A DNA stretch of 64,000 nucleotides from contig OX352762.1 in NCBI GenBank assembly GCA_947095585.1, forward strand, positions 12,627,969-12,691,968, read 5' to 3'. A program made the position numbers and the translations under genes. The stretch comes from Nephrocerus scutellatus. Taxonomy: Eukaryota; Arthropoda; Insecta; Diptera; Pipunculidae. This document shows positions 21,450 through 31,910 of the stretch, one piece after another. Within the stretch, counting starts at the first letter, position 1, and every line of letters starts with the position of its first letter. The notes beneath the pieces were generated by a model. That model made no database searches. It was not told the DNA's origin and saw only the letters and a list, made by a program, of their open reading frames with translations.

Positions 21450-22880
21450 ATTTTTAATTTTGCACCTTGTGATGTTCTCATCTTCATCATATGCCATCAA
21501 TTCTGGCATTTGATAATTCTGATGCATCGGAATTTAAACTGCCTTGTTATAACTTGGTGCCATTATTTTTCCCTCGACGCGGACTCGCAGTCTATGCGAA
21601 CTAACTGGTCGCTATTGTTTCGCGATAGCAACGTGGATGCCGCCGCTGATGCAATCACAAACATCATCTTTATTGGTATGAGAGACTTTATCCCTTCCAG
21701 GCATAAGTCTGTTAAACCAAAGGAAAATGGATGGTATGACTCGAGCTGTACAGAGGCTTATACGATTAGAGAGGAATGCTTTGGGGTTTACAAAGCAAAC
21801 CCTACTGAAGAAAACCGAACAAATAATAAACGAGCCAGAAATGATTGCAATTCCCATCTTCGGCCTACGACCAAAAATTGAGGCAAAAATTAATAAAATG
21901 TCCCAAAGGTAGTAAAAATTGTTGGTCATTCGTGAAAGGAATCAAAAATACAGCCTCGTCGTCGATTCCAATGCTGATTTATAATGACATTCCAGTTGTC
22001 AACTTTAAGGAGAATGCCAATCAGTTTGCTCCGCACTTTGCAGCTACCTTCACGCTTCCGGATTGTGCGGTGTTGCCGCATGCACCTCAGAGTATTAAAC
22101 ACTCTATGCGACAGATATTCTTTCGTTGCTAGAGTTTTTAACAATCTCAACACTCACAAATCTGCTGGACCGGATGGTATTTCCCCATTAGTTCTGAAGA
22201 GGTCTTCTTTTAAGCTGGCATTGCCATTGCGTACGCTTTTCCATCTATCTTATTCTTCTGAATTCTTCTCTAGAAGTTGCAAAACAGCCTTTGTCCAGCG
22301 CATACCAATAAAAGGTGAGCCGTCGTCGCCTTCTTCGTACTGAACCATAGCACTTACATCGATTCTTTCCAAGCTCATGCAAACGCTGATCAATATTCAG
22401 CTTATGAAATATCTTCAAACCGACAAGATCCTTAGTGATCAGCTGAACGGATTTCGTGGGGTACGTTCTACTGGTAATTTGATTGTATATCTCATCAAAC
22501 AGTCTTTGCATCAATTTAGGGAAAGCAAAGCTGTTGCACTCGACATTTGAAAGAGCTCTTTTCACCAAAATGCGTGCTTATGGAGTCGATGATAAACTGC
22601 TTCACTGGATTAGAAAGAAGCTATCTTTTGGACGGCTCAATTTGAGTTGAGTTGAGTTGTATTGGTCTAAACTTCATTACTTAAAGGCTGGCGTTCCCCA
22701 GGACTCTGTTTTGTCCCCGACACTCTTTCTAATTTTTATTAATTTTCTCTTATCTGTGACTTCTTATCCAATTCAGTCTTTCGGTGACGACAGCACTCTC
22801 AACTTCTCAAATAAGTTTAAGGAACGTCCCTCCACTTCTCATGTGGAACTCAAACAACTTCGTATGTTAAGCACGTCTAG
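21450..22880 (+). mobile_element. Family E non-LTR copy (linker and RT to motif C)
   Basis: Read through several frames: SLLFRDSNVDAAADAITNII, KENGWYDSSCTEAYTIREEC, YDQKLRQKLIKCPKGSKNCW, FVKGIKNTASSSIPMLIYND, NNLNTHKSAGPDGISPLVLK, LMKYLQTDKILSDQLNGFRG, LKAGVPQDSVLSPTLFLIFI and IQSFGDDSTLNFSNKF (FADD read as FGDD). A C-terminal part is absent; family C follows in opposite orientation. Sister copies are at 26270-26525 and 49755-51345. Confidence 0.82.
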
Positions 22881-23004
22881 CACAGCGTGGGCGTTAAGGA
22901 AAAGGAGAAGAAAAGAGGAAGAGATGTCTATGAGCTTGTGTTTTGAATGCCTGTGGATCATAGTGATGTGGAAAGACAGAGCTTGGCAGAGCATTCCACA
23001 TACA
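22881..23004. other. Unassigned junction between families E and C
   Basis: Purine-rich short stretch not matched elsewhere in the window. Confidence 0.35.
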
Positions 23005-23790
23005 GTAGACAAAGCTGCGCGAAGCACATCGCTAGCCACCAACAAAAAGAGTATCGGCGATAGAATGCAACCTTGTGGTACCACACGTAGGATCTCGAAT
23101 TCCTCTGACAGCTTTCCTCTATGCAGCACATGACATTTAGAGCCGATAATAGCTATTAGTTTATCGGGTATACCTCTCCTGCGCAAGGCGATCCAGATAA
23201 ACTGTCTGTTGACACTGTCAAACGCCTTCTCAAAATCAAAATCGATGAACGCACTGTTCAATAATGATCCGCATGGTGTTGATGTGGTCTGCACAGGAGG
23301 ATCCTGTGCGAATTGGGGAAATTGTTACTTCCGGCAGCTCCGTTTTATTTGGGTGCATATCGCTGGCGTATATACGGTTAAGGACCGTAGAAAAATGCTG
23401 CTTCCATCGCTTGAGCTGATCCTCATCTGAAACGAGTAAGGCACCATCTGAGCCTTTCATCGGATGTTGGATAGAACGGTGACCATATAGCAGCTCTTTG
23501 GTGATTCTGTAAATGGTTCTGTTATTGCACTTGCTCGCTGCTTCCTCTGCTTCTGAGGCCAGGTTGTTAATATAATTACACGTTTGTTACGTCTTACACT
23601 TCTCTCATTTTTCTCCGATACAGGGACTCTAGCTCGATCCTCGCTACTGCTGGGGTATCTACAATACGAGCTTTAAGTTGCTTACGTTCTTTAATCCGCC
23701 TCCAGATATCCTCGGTAAGCCCCGTGCTGTGCCTTACCTGGCTTCTACCAACACTACTATCCGCTCTCAATACTTTTTATCATAAAAACT
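23005..23790 (-). mobile_element. Family C RTE/SR2-like retrotransposon fragment
   Basis: Minus strand: linker GALLVSDEDQLKRWKQHFST then VLNRIYASDMHPNKTELPEV (23460-23330), RT motif A DFDFEKAFDSVNRQFIWIAL then RRRGIPDKLIAII (23240-23150), CHVLHRGKLSEEFEI and VVPQGCILSPILFL (motif B') to SDVLRAAL at 23010. A deletion removed the segment between the linker and motif A. The part from 23490 to 23790 holds earlier linker sequence. YADD and the C-terminus are absent. Confidence 0.8.
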
Positions 23791-24069
23791 AACTTAGTAA
23801 AATAGAAAATAATTCTTAACTCGCTCCTCTTTCTGTTCATTTAATTTGCTTATTTTAACTTTTTTACTTAGCAAATTTACTAACTTTTTACTTAATCGAA
23901 TGTCGATGCTTAGTTTAAGCTCCAGCACGCAGCTTATCTCGAAGAGTTGCTCGAAAGAATAAGAAACCGGCTAAAAGTTTAAGAAAATTGTGAATTCTCA
24001 TTATTGTAAAGCTTTCTTTATCTTTCTTTCTCGCTCTCTCTCTCTTTTTTTAATGTCGCGCCACCGCAG
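23791..24069. other. Intron end of gene X with pyrimidine tract
   Basis: The run of TCTTT/CTCT at 24010-24051 followed by CCGCAG at 24064-24069 forms the 3' splice site used for the terminal exon. The tract is unusually long and lies some 15 bases from the AG. Confidence 0.55.
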
Positions 24070-24301
24070 ACCTTTGTGTGCAAAGCGAACCGCTGAGGAC
24101 CGAATTAACTTGTTAAAACTCCTAAAAGATGGCGCCATCTTCTGCTCGGAACGGTATCCCGAAGATGCCGAAGATATCGACCTGGAGATCAATAATCAAC
24201 AACAACCATCAACATCGACAATCGAAGAAGTTCAAAAACAGACGCAAACTACTACAACTACAACCGCTGGTGTCACAGCTGCCAATAACGCCGATATATG
24301 A
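24070..24301 (+). CDS. Gene X, terminal coding exon (uncharacterised host protein)
   Basis: After the acceptor at 24069 the exon reads PLCAKRTAEDRINLLKLLKD, GAIFCSERYPEDAEDIDLEI, then a polar tail with NNQQQPSTSTIEEV and a threonine run, ending TAANNADI and TGA at 24299-24301. Phase matches the exon at 10250-10476 (AG from that exon plus A here gives Arg). The first part is a compact alpha-helical-looking segment; the Gln/Thr-rich tail is typical of disordered fly proteins and comes from CAA/ACT repeats. An in-frame ATG at 24053 would allow a short 82-residue protein instead, if transcription began nearby. AATAAA hexamers at 24389-24394 and 24743-24748 are possible poly(A) signals. Function unknown. 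Confidence 0.68.
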
Positions 24302-25261
24302 CTTCCAATCATTTCGATCATAACATGAGATTTAGAAAACGCTTACTAAGAGAAAAGGCCGGTAGTGAGCGATAGGTTAACATCAGGCAATAAACATAAG
24401 TAAACTTTTTTTTTTTGTGTTAATAATAATTAACCCTGCATTGCATCCATTGTGCATCGTGACAACAGCACCAATCAAAGCGAAGCTTATGATTATGAGG
24501 ATGACAAAGAGACAGTTGTAAAACACTGAGAGAAAACACGAAAAAACTATTAGCAGTGAGTGTGCGTATATGTGTGTGTGTGTGTGAGGCTCTAAGCAAA
24601 ATAAGATTTATTTTTCAATTAAGCAGAAATTTATATATTTTTTAACAAATAAGTAAAAACGAATAATTCAAAGAATGTCAAATGTTTTGTTGCAGTCTTT
24701 TTTTTTACAGTGCAATACAGTGGGTAATTGTATATTAACAAAAATAAAGTATTGAATTTAAACAATTAACTAAATGCAGGAGATAAAAATTAGCAATTTT
24801 TGTAGGACAATTTTGAAATTTATCACAATTTATGGTAAGTTTTTCATATATACATAAATTTTAGGAATTATTTTTGGACTTATAAAAAATTTGTCAGAAT
24901 CGTCAAAGTAAAATTTAATTAAATTAAATGTATTAACGAATTTTTTATAACATACCTTGTTGTTGTTGTAGTTAGAGTCGTTATTCATTTTTTTTTTCTC
25001 TGTGTATTTCACGTTGTTCGTTTGCAGATAATTTTTTAGTTTATTATTGAAGTTTCGTGATTAAAGTTGCGACAGGATGTTACTTTGAGGCTGTGCGCTA
25101 TTTCTTATGTTTAACTGTCACCCCATTTAATTTTTCATTATGTGCAGTGCACAAAATTAAAAATACTAGAGATTTTACAGCTGCAGAGTCAAAAATTTTG
25201 ATGACAAGTTAATAAATAAAAAAACAATAAATAAAAATTTTCATATAAATTCTCTTATAAG
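24302..25261. other. Putative 3' untranslated region of gene X and AT-rich spacer
   Basis: AATAAA at 24389 and 24743. A (TG)n microsatellite at about 24568-24588. No transposon domain is seen until 25262. Confidence 0.45.
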
Positions 25262-25875
25262 AAATTCTCTCGGACGACCCGTTCTTCTACCATCCTGAGA
25301 TAACGCATTCCATTGCATTGCGTAGTTTGCTATATGGAACTATCGCATTTTCAGAGTGTATGAACAATCCACTGCCACTTCCGTCGCTGCTCGAAGCACA
25401 TCGCTAATCACCAACAAAAAAAGTATCGGCGATAGAATGCAACCTTGTCGTACCCCACTTAGGATCTCGAATTCCTCTGACAGCTTTCCTCTATGCAGCA
25501 CATGACATTAAGAGCCGATAATTGATATTAGTTTATCGGGTATACCTCTCCTGCGCAATGCGAGCCAGATAAACTGTCTGTTGAAACTGTCGAACGCCTT
25601 ATAAAAATCGATGCAAATCAGGTGTAGTTGTGACCGGAATTAAACGCACTGTTCAATAATGATCCGCAGGGTGTTGATGTGGTTGACACAGGAGGATCAA
25701 GTGCCGAAAAACTGCTTGCTCGTCATCGAGTGTATCTTCCAGATGTTCCTTAATTCGCTCAAGTACTACTTTGGCTATTACCTTTGCAACTGCAGGAAGA
25801 ACGCAAATGTCTCTCCAGTTTTCACACTCTAGGGCACTAGGGCCTTTAGGAAGTGGGTAAAAAATTGATCGCAAG
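25262..25875 (-). mobile_element. Family C element, internally deleted
   Basis: On the minus strand, RT begins LPKGPSALECENWRDICVLP and AVAKVIAKVVLERIKEHLED TLDDEQAVF (25870-25700). Motif A and B' sequence like that at 23005-23240 follows down to 25387. It then jumps directly to the C-terminal segment equivalent to 33290-33410 (25262-25386). YADD and about 500 bases are missing between them. Confidence 0.78.
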
Positions 25876-26269
25876 ATTTCACAACCGAACGAATGAACAA
25901 CAGAATGAACGACAGAATTTTATAAGAATTTAATAAAAAATGACGAATGAATGTTCATGGCCAAATCACAAAGGTGCGTGCGTTAATATGCAGATTACAG
26001 AAAAATGTAACTATAACTCAAATTTTTAATACTCAAAGATTAGTAACTTACTTTTTTTTATTCTTATTGATATTTATAGAAACACAAATGTAAAAAATGA
26101 TTTCGAAAACAATGCTATATTAATAAAGAAACAAAAAAAACCACATCTGTGGCCACAGTGCATGAGGTAACATTTCGGATCTCCTAATAAGAGCTAATTG
26201 CTTCTACTCAATATGTCAATGCACGCACATAAGAACGCAACGTTGTGATTTGGTTACTTGTTTTAAGGT
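25876..26269. other. AT-rich spacer
   Basis: Contains a (CGAATGAA/CAGAATGAA)-like run at 25885-25915. No gene seen. Confidence 0.4.
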
Positions 26270-26525
26270 GCAAAAAGACTTCTAGGAATCGGGAGCTAAG
26301 CTTTCGTTACCCACCTGTGGAAAACCGAACTAAATTTAGACGAGTTAGAAATGTTTGCAATGCCTACCTTGGACGAGATAATTTCGAATATGATCAGAAA
26401 CTGAGACAAAAAATACTTCAATGTCCCAAAGGATGTAGGAATTTTTGGACATTCGTGAAAGGAATTAAAAAATACTGCCTCGTCATTAATTCCAACGCTC
26501 ATTCATAATAACATTCCATCCGTTA
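26270..26525 (+). mobile_element. Family E fragment (EN-RT linker)
   Basis: ENRTKFRRVRNVCNAYLGRD, then YDQKLRQKILQCPKGCRNFW and TFVKGIKKY match 21800-21960 and 49800-49905. It abuts the 3' end of the minus-strand family B element at 26529. Confidence 0.75.
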
Positions 26526-26528
26526 GCT

Positions 26529-27545
26529 CTATCATCGTCATCATATTTGTCTCTACAATCGGGGTCCGGTCTTGGCCTCTTGCAAATAATCTCAACACCG
26601 GTTGCGATTTTGAACCGATACATCCCTAAACTCTGGGCGTCCTGGACTGTAGCATCCTTTCAAGGTGGGCTAGGCCGGCCACGCTGTCGTGTTCCGTAAA
26701 TCCACATACCACAAAGGACTTTCCGAGTAGGATCAGCTTCGCTTATGCAAGCTAGGTGTCCTGTTCACCGGAGCCTACCGAGCTCATCATTATAGAATCT
26801 CCAGGTACAACAATTCTCTATAAGAATTTTCTCTCGAACGCGGCTAAGAGGTCAGAATGCTCTTTGCTAAGCACTCAACACGTGGTCTATCTGGTTTCGA
26901 GTGGCTCTATCAGGAGATACCCAGGTGGCTTTGTGGATATTTTTACGCACAAACCTTGTACTCGCAACGACTGAATTATTGCTTGCTGCCATCTCTATGA
27001 CTCTTTGTCCATTGTCATTAGTGTTCTCGTGTAAACTATGGGTGCCAATGTACTGCCTGAATACTGGCTTCCCACCTATTTTAGCATTCATATCCTCAAT
27101 AATGATTTTTACGTCATACTGAGGACGGGCATAGAGTTCCCGTTCGACTGAGTCAAAGAATTCTTCTTTTTCATCATCTGGGGAATCGGCTGGAGGTGCG
27201 TGAACGTTTATAAGGCTTATGTTTTTAAATCTTCCCCGCACCCGAAGTGTGCATAGTCGTTCATTTACTGCTTTAAAGCTGATAACAATGGGTTTCATTC
27301 TTATGCTGACTAGGAAACCCAACCCCGAGCACATTATGTCTTGCATGACAGCTGTAATATGTGTCGTATTCTGATTTTTTTAAGACACTATTCCCCGTCC
27401 AACGCATCTCCTGGATTGCTCTGATGTTAGCATTATATTTGGACAGGGTATCGGCTAGCTGCTGTGCAGCTCGAGCTTTATACAGAGAGCGTACGTTCTA
27501 TTCGAAATTGCTTAAAACGTTTAGCCGTATTCGTTCCTGTGGTCG
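26529..27545 (-). mobile_element. Family B element with EN fused to the C-terminus by deletion
   Basis: Minus strand: EN from WNVRSLYKARAAQQLADTL-like sequence (27500) through IQEMRWTGNS, FKNISLINVHAPPADSPDDE, DMNAKIGGKPVFRQYIGTHS and TRNQIDHV (26890), one frameshift near 27320. The linker and RT are gone. At about 26876 the sequence jumps to the C-terminal SKEHSDLLAAFERK segment and ends in the GAT-type repeat at 26529-26540. EN residues Glu (QEMRW), Asp/Asn (DMNAK) and IDH are present. Confidence 0.82.
26867..27500 (-). pseudogene. Family B apurinic-type endonuclease domain
   Basis: It is the best-kept EN in the window. It holds the N-terminal NVR(S/T)LY, QEMRW with the metal-binding Glu, NVHAPPADSPDDEKEEFFDS, IIIEDMNAKIGG (usual GDMNAKIG) and the NQIDHVL end. 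A frameshift near 27320 separates the first ~60 residues from the rest. Protein role in the family: nicks target DNA to prime reverse transcription. Confidence 0.78.
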
Positions 27546-28904
27546 TCATCGTTCATCAACATCAGTTGCTATATTGCTTTGGCAAAGCCGGCTTAAATGC
27601 ATTTTGAGCGGAATAGAAATGCAAAATTTTCATAGACAGATAGATAGAAATTATTATCATCTTCATCTATGCAAACAATTTTAATATCGAGGAATAAGAA
27701 GTGGGATCACAGACTACAAGGATCTTTCTGTCCTTGGCGAGACAAAACCTTCCTAGCCGCCCCAACCCCAATACGAATGGTGAGTGGGAATGCAAACGAG
27801 CTATAAACCCTGAACTAGAGAAAACAACCTCCTAAGCGAACTCTAACACTCACACACACACAGGCACTTACATTGAAGGTCATTGGTATTTGTATCTGTG
27901 TGTTAGCATTAGGTGCGGTAGAGAAATGCTACCTTGGGCTTAACAAACATCCCATTGTGGATGATGCTGTTAATGTTTGCATTGGTGTGGGCAAAAAAAG
28001 TGCGATAAACTTTGCTCATTTTGTCGGTCGTCACGTCAGAGCAGCAGCACAGACAGGCAGACACTGAATTCAGACAAGGAGACGAATAATGTGACACAAA
28101 TTATTTTTGTCGCACGGACTTGTCTAGAGGACGATTCCGAGAATTTGTGCAATTTTGGCTTCATGTAATAAGCGCCGAGAAATTCAGACACTCAGTTGTT
28201 CGCCTTGAAGAGATTTTTCTTTTTATCATTTATTTCTGATATATCGTCTGCGTGTGATATAAAGGAGCCAAATAAATATTCAAGGACATGCTAAACAGTG
28301 CGTGTCTAAAAGGATTTTCCTTCGAATAACTTAATTTCTAAATGTCCCTCCTTACAGCTTTGCATAGAAGATAATAAGGTAATTTTAATTTTTACCCCGA
28401 GAAACACTATGGAGTCGCATATGAGATTGCGTTTCTAGTAAATTAAAGAATAAGAAAGAAGTTAAACAAAGAGCGTTACTTTATTCTTTGTGGGTGGTTG
28501 AAATTTCTTTCTTTGTGTAGCAATGGTTAATGGTCTAAATGCTAAATGCTTTAGCTTTTAAGCCGATGATATACTTAATGGAACAAACTGCCACCTTAAG
28601 GCAATGAGTGATTTAACAAAAAATCTGCTGTTGTTTGTTTTTATTCTTGAATATGTATTAGTTATGTTCTCTTTGAAGTAGGCCCTATCTTATATTATAC
28701 ACATGAGTAAGTCCTTTTTTCAATCATCGAAGCACTCTTGGAATTTTGACTTGACTTGAAGCTCTTTTAGTAATTCTGTTAAAATTTCAAATTCTAAGTG
28801 GATGACGTTCTGCCAACATTGAGTTTTCCTCCTTAATGGTTTCTTACATGTTCCCCTTTATCTTCGAGAATAGGAAGGAATTGAAAGAAGTTTTTATTTC
28901 CAAG
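27546..28904. other. Spacer with (CA)n, no supported gene
   Basis: A (CA)n run lies at about 27849-27864. Short open frames at 27873-28168 start at non-ATG codons and show no motif. The rest is AT-rich. Confidence 0.45.
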
Positions 28905-29040
28905 CAGACAGTTGAAGAGTTTTCTCTTCCTAAGCTTAGCCAGATGGTCTTTCCAACAGGGAACCTTACGTTTACACAAACTGGTTTTAGGGACACAACA
29001 GTCATGTTAGGAAGTGAGTAAGTAACACATCATTAATTTG
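28905..29040 (-). mobile_element. Family A linker fragment
   Basis: Matches 18410-18530 in the same orientation (AGTTGAAGAGT, CTTCCTAAGCTTAG, AGGGACACA.C.GTCATG). This is the segment between EN and RT of the minus-strand family A subfamily. Confidence 0.6.
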
Positions 29041-29269
29041 GTACGCCGCGTCATCAAGATCCCATGTGAACTCTATATGTATTTTTTTCTTATATACATA
29101 AACTCATTGCCAAGGGAAAACTCCATGAATGACTTGGGTCACGGCAGTAAGGTGGGCTCTATGCCGTATATTAAAAATAAAAATTAAATCGGAGAAATGT
29201 GATTTACAATATATAACATTCCTCACCTTTGCAGCCGGTTTCAATTTATTTTCTCAGAATTCAAAATAA
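29041..29269. other. AT-rich spacer
   Basis: Nothing recognised between the family A fragment and the tail of family E. Confidence 0.4.
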
Positions 29270-29334
29270 TATTTTTTTTTTTGTTGTTGTTGTTGTTGTT
29301 GACGGCTATTTTGAAAGCCTGTATATTATAAGAT

Positions 29335-29853
29335 TCAGGAAACACGTAGTCGACCAATTGATTCCACATCGAAGTCACTCTCGGATAAAAGGAGGATTTG
29401 AAGTTGTTGGGTTCTACATGAAAACGGTTTTAAGGCAAATCTATGTTGATTAGACCTAAAACGAGTATTTACGTTGCTGACAAAAGGACCTGGAACTTGG
29501 GAACGCGTTTCTAAAGAACATCTATCGTAGTAAAATTTATAGAAAACAGTTAAAGCTCCTACATTTCGCCTATGCTCCAAATAATCAAGAGATGAAGTAA
29601 TGGTTGCATCGTTTATCAAACAGACAAGTCTATTCTGATATTCCTTCAAGAGAATGCAAATGCGTTTTTGGAGGCTCACCCCCCACACATATGAATTAAA
29701 TTTTAAAATTAGTCTAACATAAGTCTTACATAATCTTAATACTTCAGAGTGGGTGAAGTAGAAGTTACAACGTCTTATGAAGCCCAAGCATTGGCTCGCT
29801 CTTTTTGAGATTTCATAAATATGTTCCTTCCTTGAAACTTTCAAACCTAACAA
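29335..29853 (-). pseudogene. Family E RT C-terminal region
   Basis: Open 172 codons: LKVSRKEHIYEISKRASQCL then RRCNFYFTHSEVLRLCKTYV, NRLVCLINDATITSSLDYLE, HRRNVGALTVFYKFYYDRCS and LLSESDFDVESIGRLRV. The LExRRNVGxLxxFYxxYxxxCS signature is shared with 11877-12600. Confidence 0.75.
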
Positions 29854-29991
29854 CTTAAGTGAATCTGAACTCGTAATAATGACACCATTTGTTACTGGTG
29901 AAACGTAATGTTCAACAATCTTCTGAGACCAAAGACAAGCCTAGATCTGCCCCAATCAAGGATGACTTGAATGTTGTATGAATTTATTAAT

Positions 29992-30489
29992 TCATGCGAA
30001 TTCTTTTTGACTGACAAACACAATGGAGGCCGATAGCGTTGTATCATCATTAAATGAATGGATATCACAGGTTGTAGAAAACAACAGGTCATTGATATAT
30101 ATCAAGAAGAGCGTAGGCGAAAACGATGTCCCTTGTGGCACGCCACTATTGATACCATGTAAACCTGAAGATATACCGTTTAATACAACTTGTATTTTAC
30201 GGTTCCAGAAATAATCCTCAATCCATGCAATGAGAGAGGTGCCTAGGTTGAGCAGCGAACGAATCTTATTCATAAGACAATCATGCCATAATCTATTAAA
30301 AGCCTTTGAAACATCCAGCAATACGACTCTTGATTCACCTAGATTTTCAATGCTTCGCTCCCAACAATGTGTCATGCACGTCATGAGTTCACCTGAAGAG
30401 CGATTTTTGCGAAAACCATACTGCACATCGGATAAAAGAGCATTCGTATCCAGATAGCTTATTAGTCTAATGTAAATGTTTGATTCCAT
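29992..30489 (-). pseudogene. Family E RT palm
   Basis: Open 165 codons carrying motif A (LLDVSKAFNRLWH), motif B' (GVPQGTSFSP) and a mutated motif C (FNDD). The Ala to Asn change next to the two catalytic Asp residues is likely inactivating. Confidence 0.75.
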
Positions 30490-31329
30490 TACCTTCGAAA
30501 GAACCGACGGTAGTTAGGGCGGTAGGTGCAGATTTATCACATTTTTTCGGAACGGGTTGGATATTAGCTGTTTTCCAAATCGATGGAAAAACATCAGTCG
30601 TAATTGAGAGATGAAACCATTTGCTAAGCGGTATCGCTAAAGTATGATGATATCTTATCAACACTAATGGCGAAATACCGTCGGGTCCAGAAGCTTTATT
30701 GTGGTCAAGTTCTTTAAGAATCTTTGAAACAAACCGGTTGTTGGAAATAGATTTTAGGCATCCCTGGGCCTACTACTACAATTCTTCCCAATGAATTCGT
30801 GTACTTAGGGGTAGCGAAGGATAGACGCACAATGCAAATGCGAAGCTAAGAGATTGGCTTTCTGAATACCAGTTTTATAAAGAATACCATTATGCAATAG
30901 AGAAGGAACAGAAGAAGACTTTTCTGAAACGTTTATTTTAACCATGGCTGCAAACAAACCAAAAGCTTCTACTTCGCATGCTATCAATCTTTTGGTCATT
31001 TATTATTTTGGACCTGTTTTTTATGGCTCTGTTTCTGGCTATTCTTAACAAGATTTCTTCGGAAGGGCAATAAACGTAGTCCGAACTAGCAACTGCCGAC
31101 CTACATTTTTCATTAAACCACTTATTCTTACGAATATTGCTTTTCTTAAAGGAGGAAGATTAAAAATTTGTCGTTCCTAGCAAAATTGTAGAGGTGATAA
31201 CTCGAGATGCTTCATCAGCATTATTGTTGGAAAAGCAGGTTGACCAATCAAATGAGTTATAAAATTGATTTAGGAGCTCACAGCTAGCATTTTTGTTAGG
31301 GTGTTAGGGCAATTGGTCGGTAGAAGGAA

Positions 31330-31910
31330 GGAAAGAAAGAAAGTTTCACCTTTTCTAGGAAAGGCTGTTTTCCAATTCATTGGAACGACTCCAGAAGAAT
31401 AAGAGAAATGGAAAAGGCTGTGCAGTGGCAATGCCAACGTTAAAGAATGAAGCTCTTCAAAACTATAGCGGGAATACCATCAGTCCCAACAGATTTATGA
31501 ATGTTGAGATCATTTAATACTATAGCCACTTGTCGAGTACGATAGCAAATCTGTCCAATATAGAATTCGACTCTTGAAAGTACAGGCGTCGACAACGCGC
31601 TACCTGGTAGCGTGGAGCTAGCTGCGAAATATGAAGTAAGCAGATTGGCCTTGTCTATAGAACAGTTGGAATGGAGCGTTGGAATTGATGGCGAGGCATA
31701 ATTTTCAATTCGTTTTACGAATGTCCTTTGGGACATTGAAGTATATTTTGCATCAGTTTCTGGTCATAGTCAAATTTGACTCGTCTAAGGTAGGCTTTGC
31801 AATCATTTCTGACTCGTCTAAATTCTTCATGAGTTAGTTGAAGAGAGTGCGAAGCAGTTCAACTATAATTCGAATTTGAATGCAAGGTTGGTTCTTCTTG
31901 TAATAAGTTA
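31330..31910 (-). mobile_element. Second family E fragment (linker and RT start)
   Basis: EFRRVRNDCKAYLRRVKFDY DQKLMQNILQCPKG at 31840-31735, then FVKRIENYASPSIPTLHSNC and LNDLNIHKSVGTDGIPAIVL (31736-31445). This repeats domains already present upstream of 31310, so it is a separate insertion in the same orientation. Confidence 0.75.

Larger units (their letters stand above)
29270..31310 (-). mobile_element. Family E non-LTR retrotransposon, longest copy, with (CAA)n tail
   Basis: Minus strand from 31310: EN-RT linker (31310-30770, many stops), RT (30760-29990), C-terminus (29853-29335), and a 3' tail of CAA repeats followed by A at 29302-29270. RT blocks: NKASGPDGISPLVL, PSIWKTANIQPVPKKCDKSA, LLSDVQYGFRKNRSSGELMT, VVLLDVSKAFNRLWHDCLMN (motif A), NSGVPQGTSFSPTLFLIYIN and DIHSFNDDTTLS (FADD read as FNDD). 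An open 165-codon stretch at 29992-30489 keeps motifs A to C. The C-terminal 172 codons (29335-29853) are open too. Confidence 0.85.

Noticed and set aside
22839..23294. Single 151-codon RT gene
   Set aside because: Only the part above about 23005 belongs to family C; the remainder reads through an unrelated junction.
23990..24052. N-terminal extension of gene X terminal exon (MNSHYCKAFFIFLSRSLS)
   Set aside because: It is translated pyrimidine tract of the splice acceptor, not likely coding.
27873..28168. Small genes with hydrophobic starts
   Set aside because: Frames start at non-ATG codons, lack domains and overlap each other on both strands.
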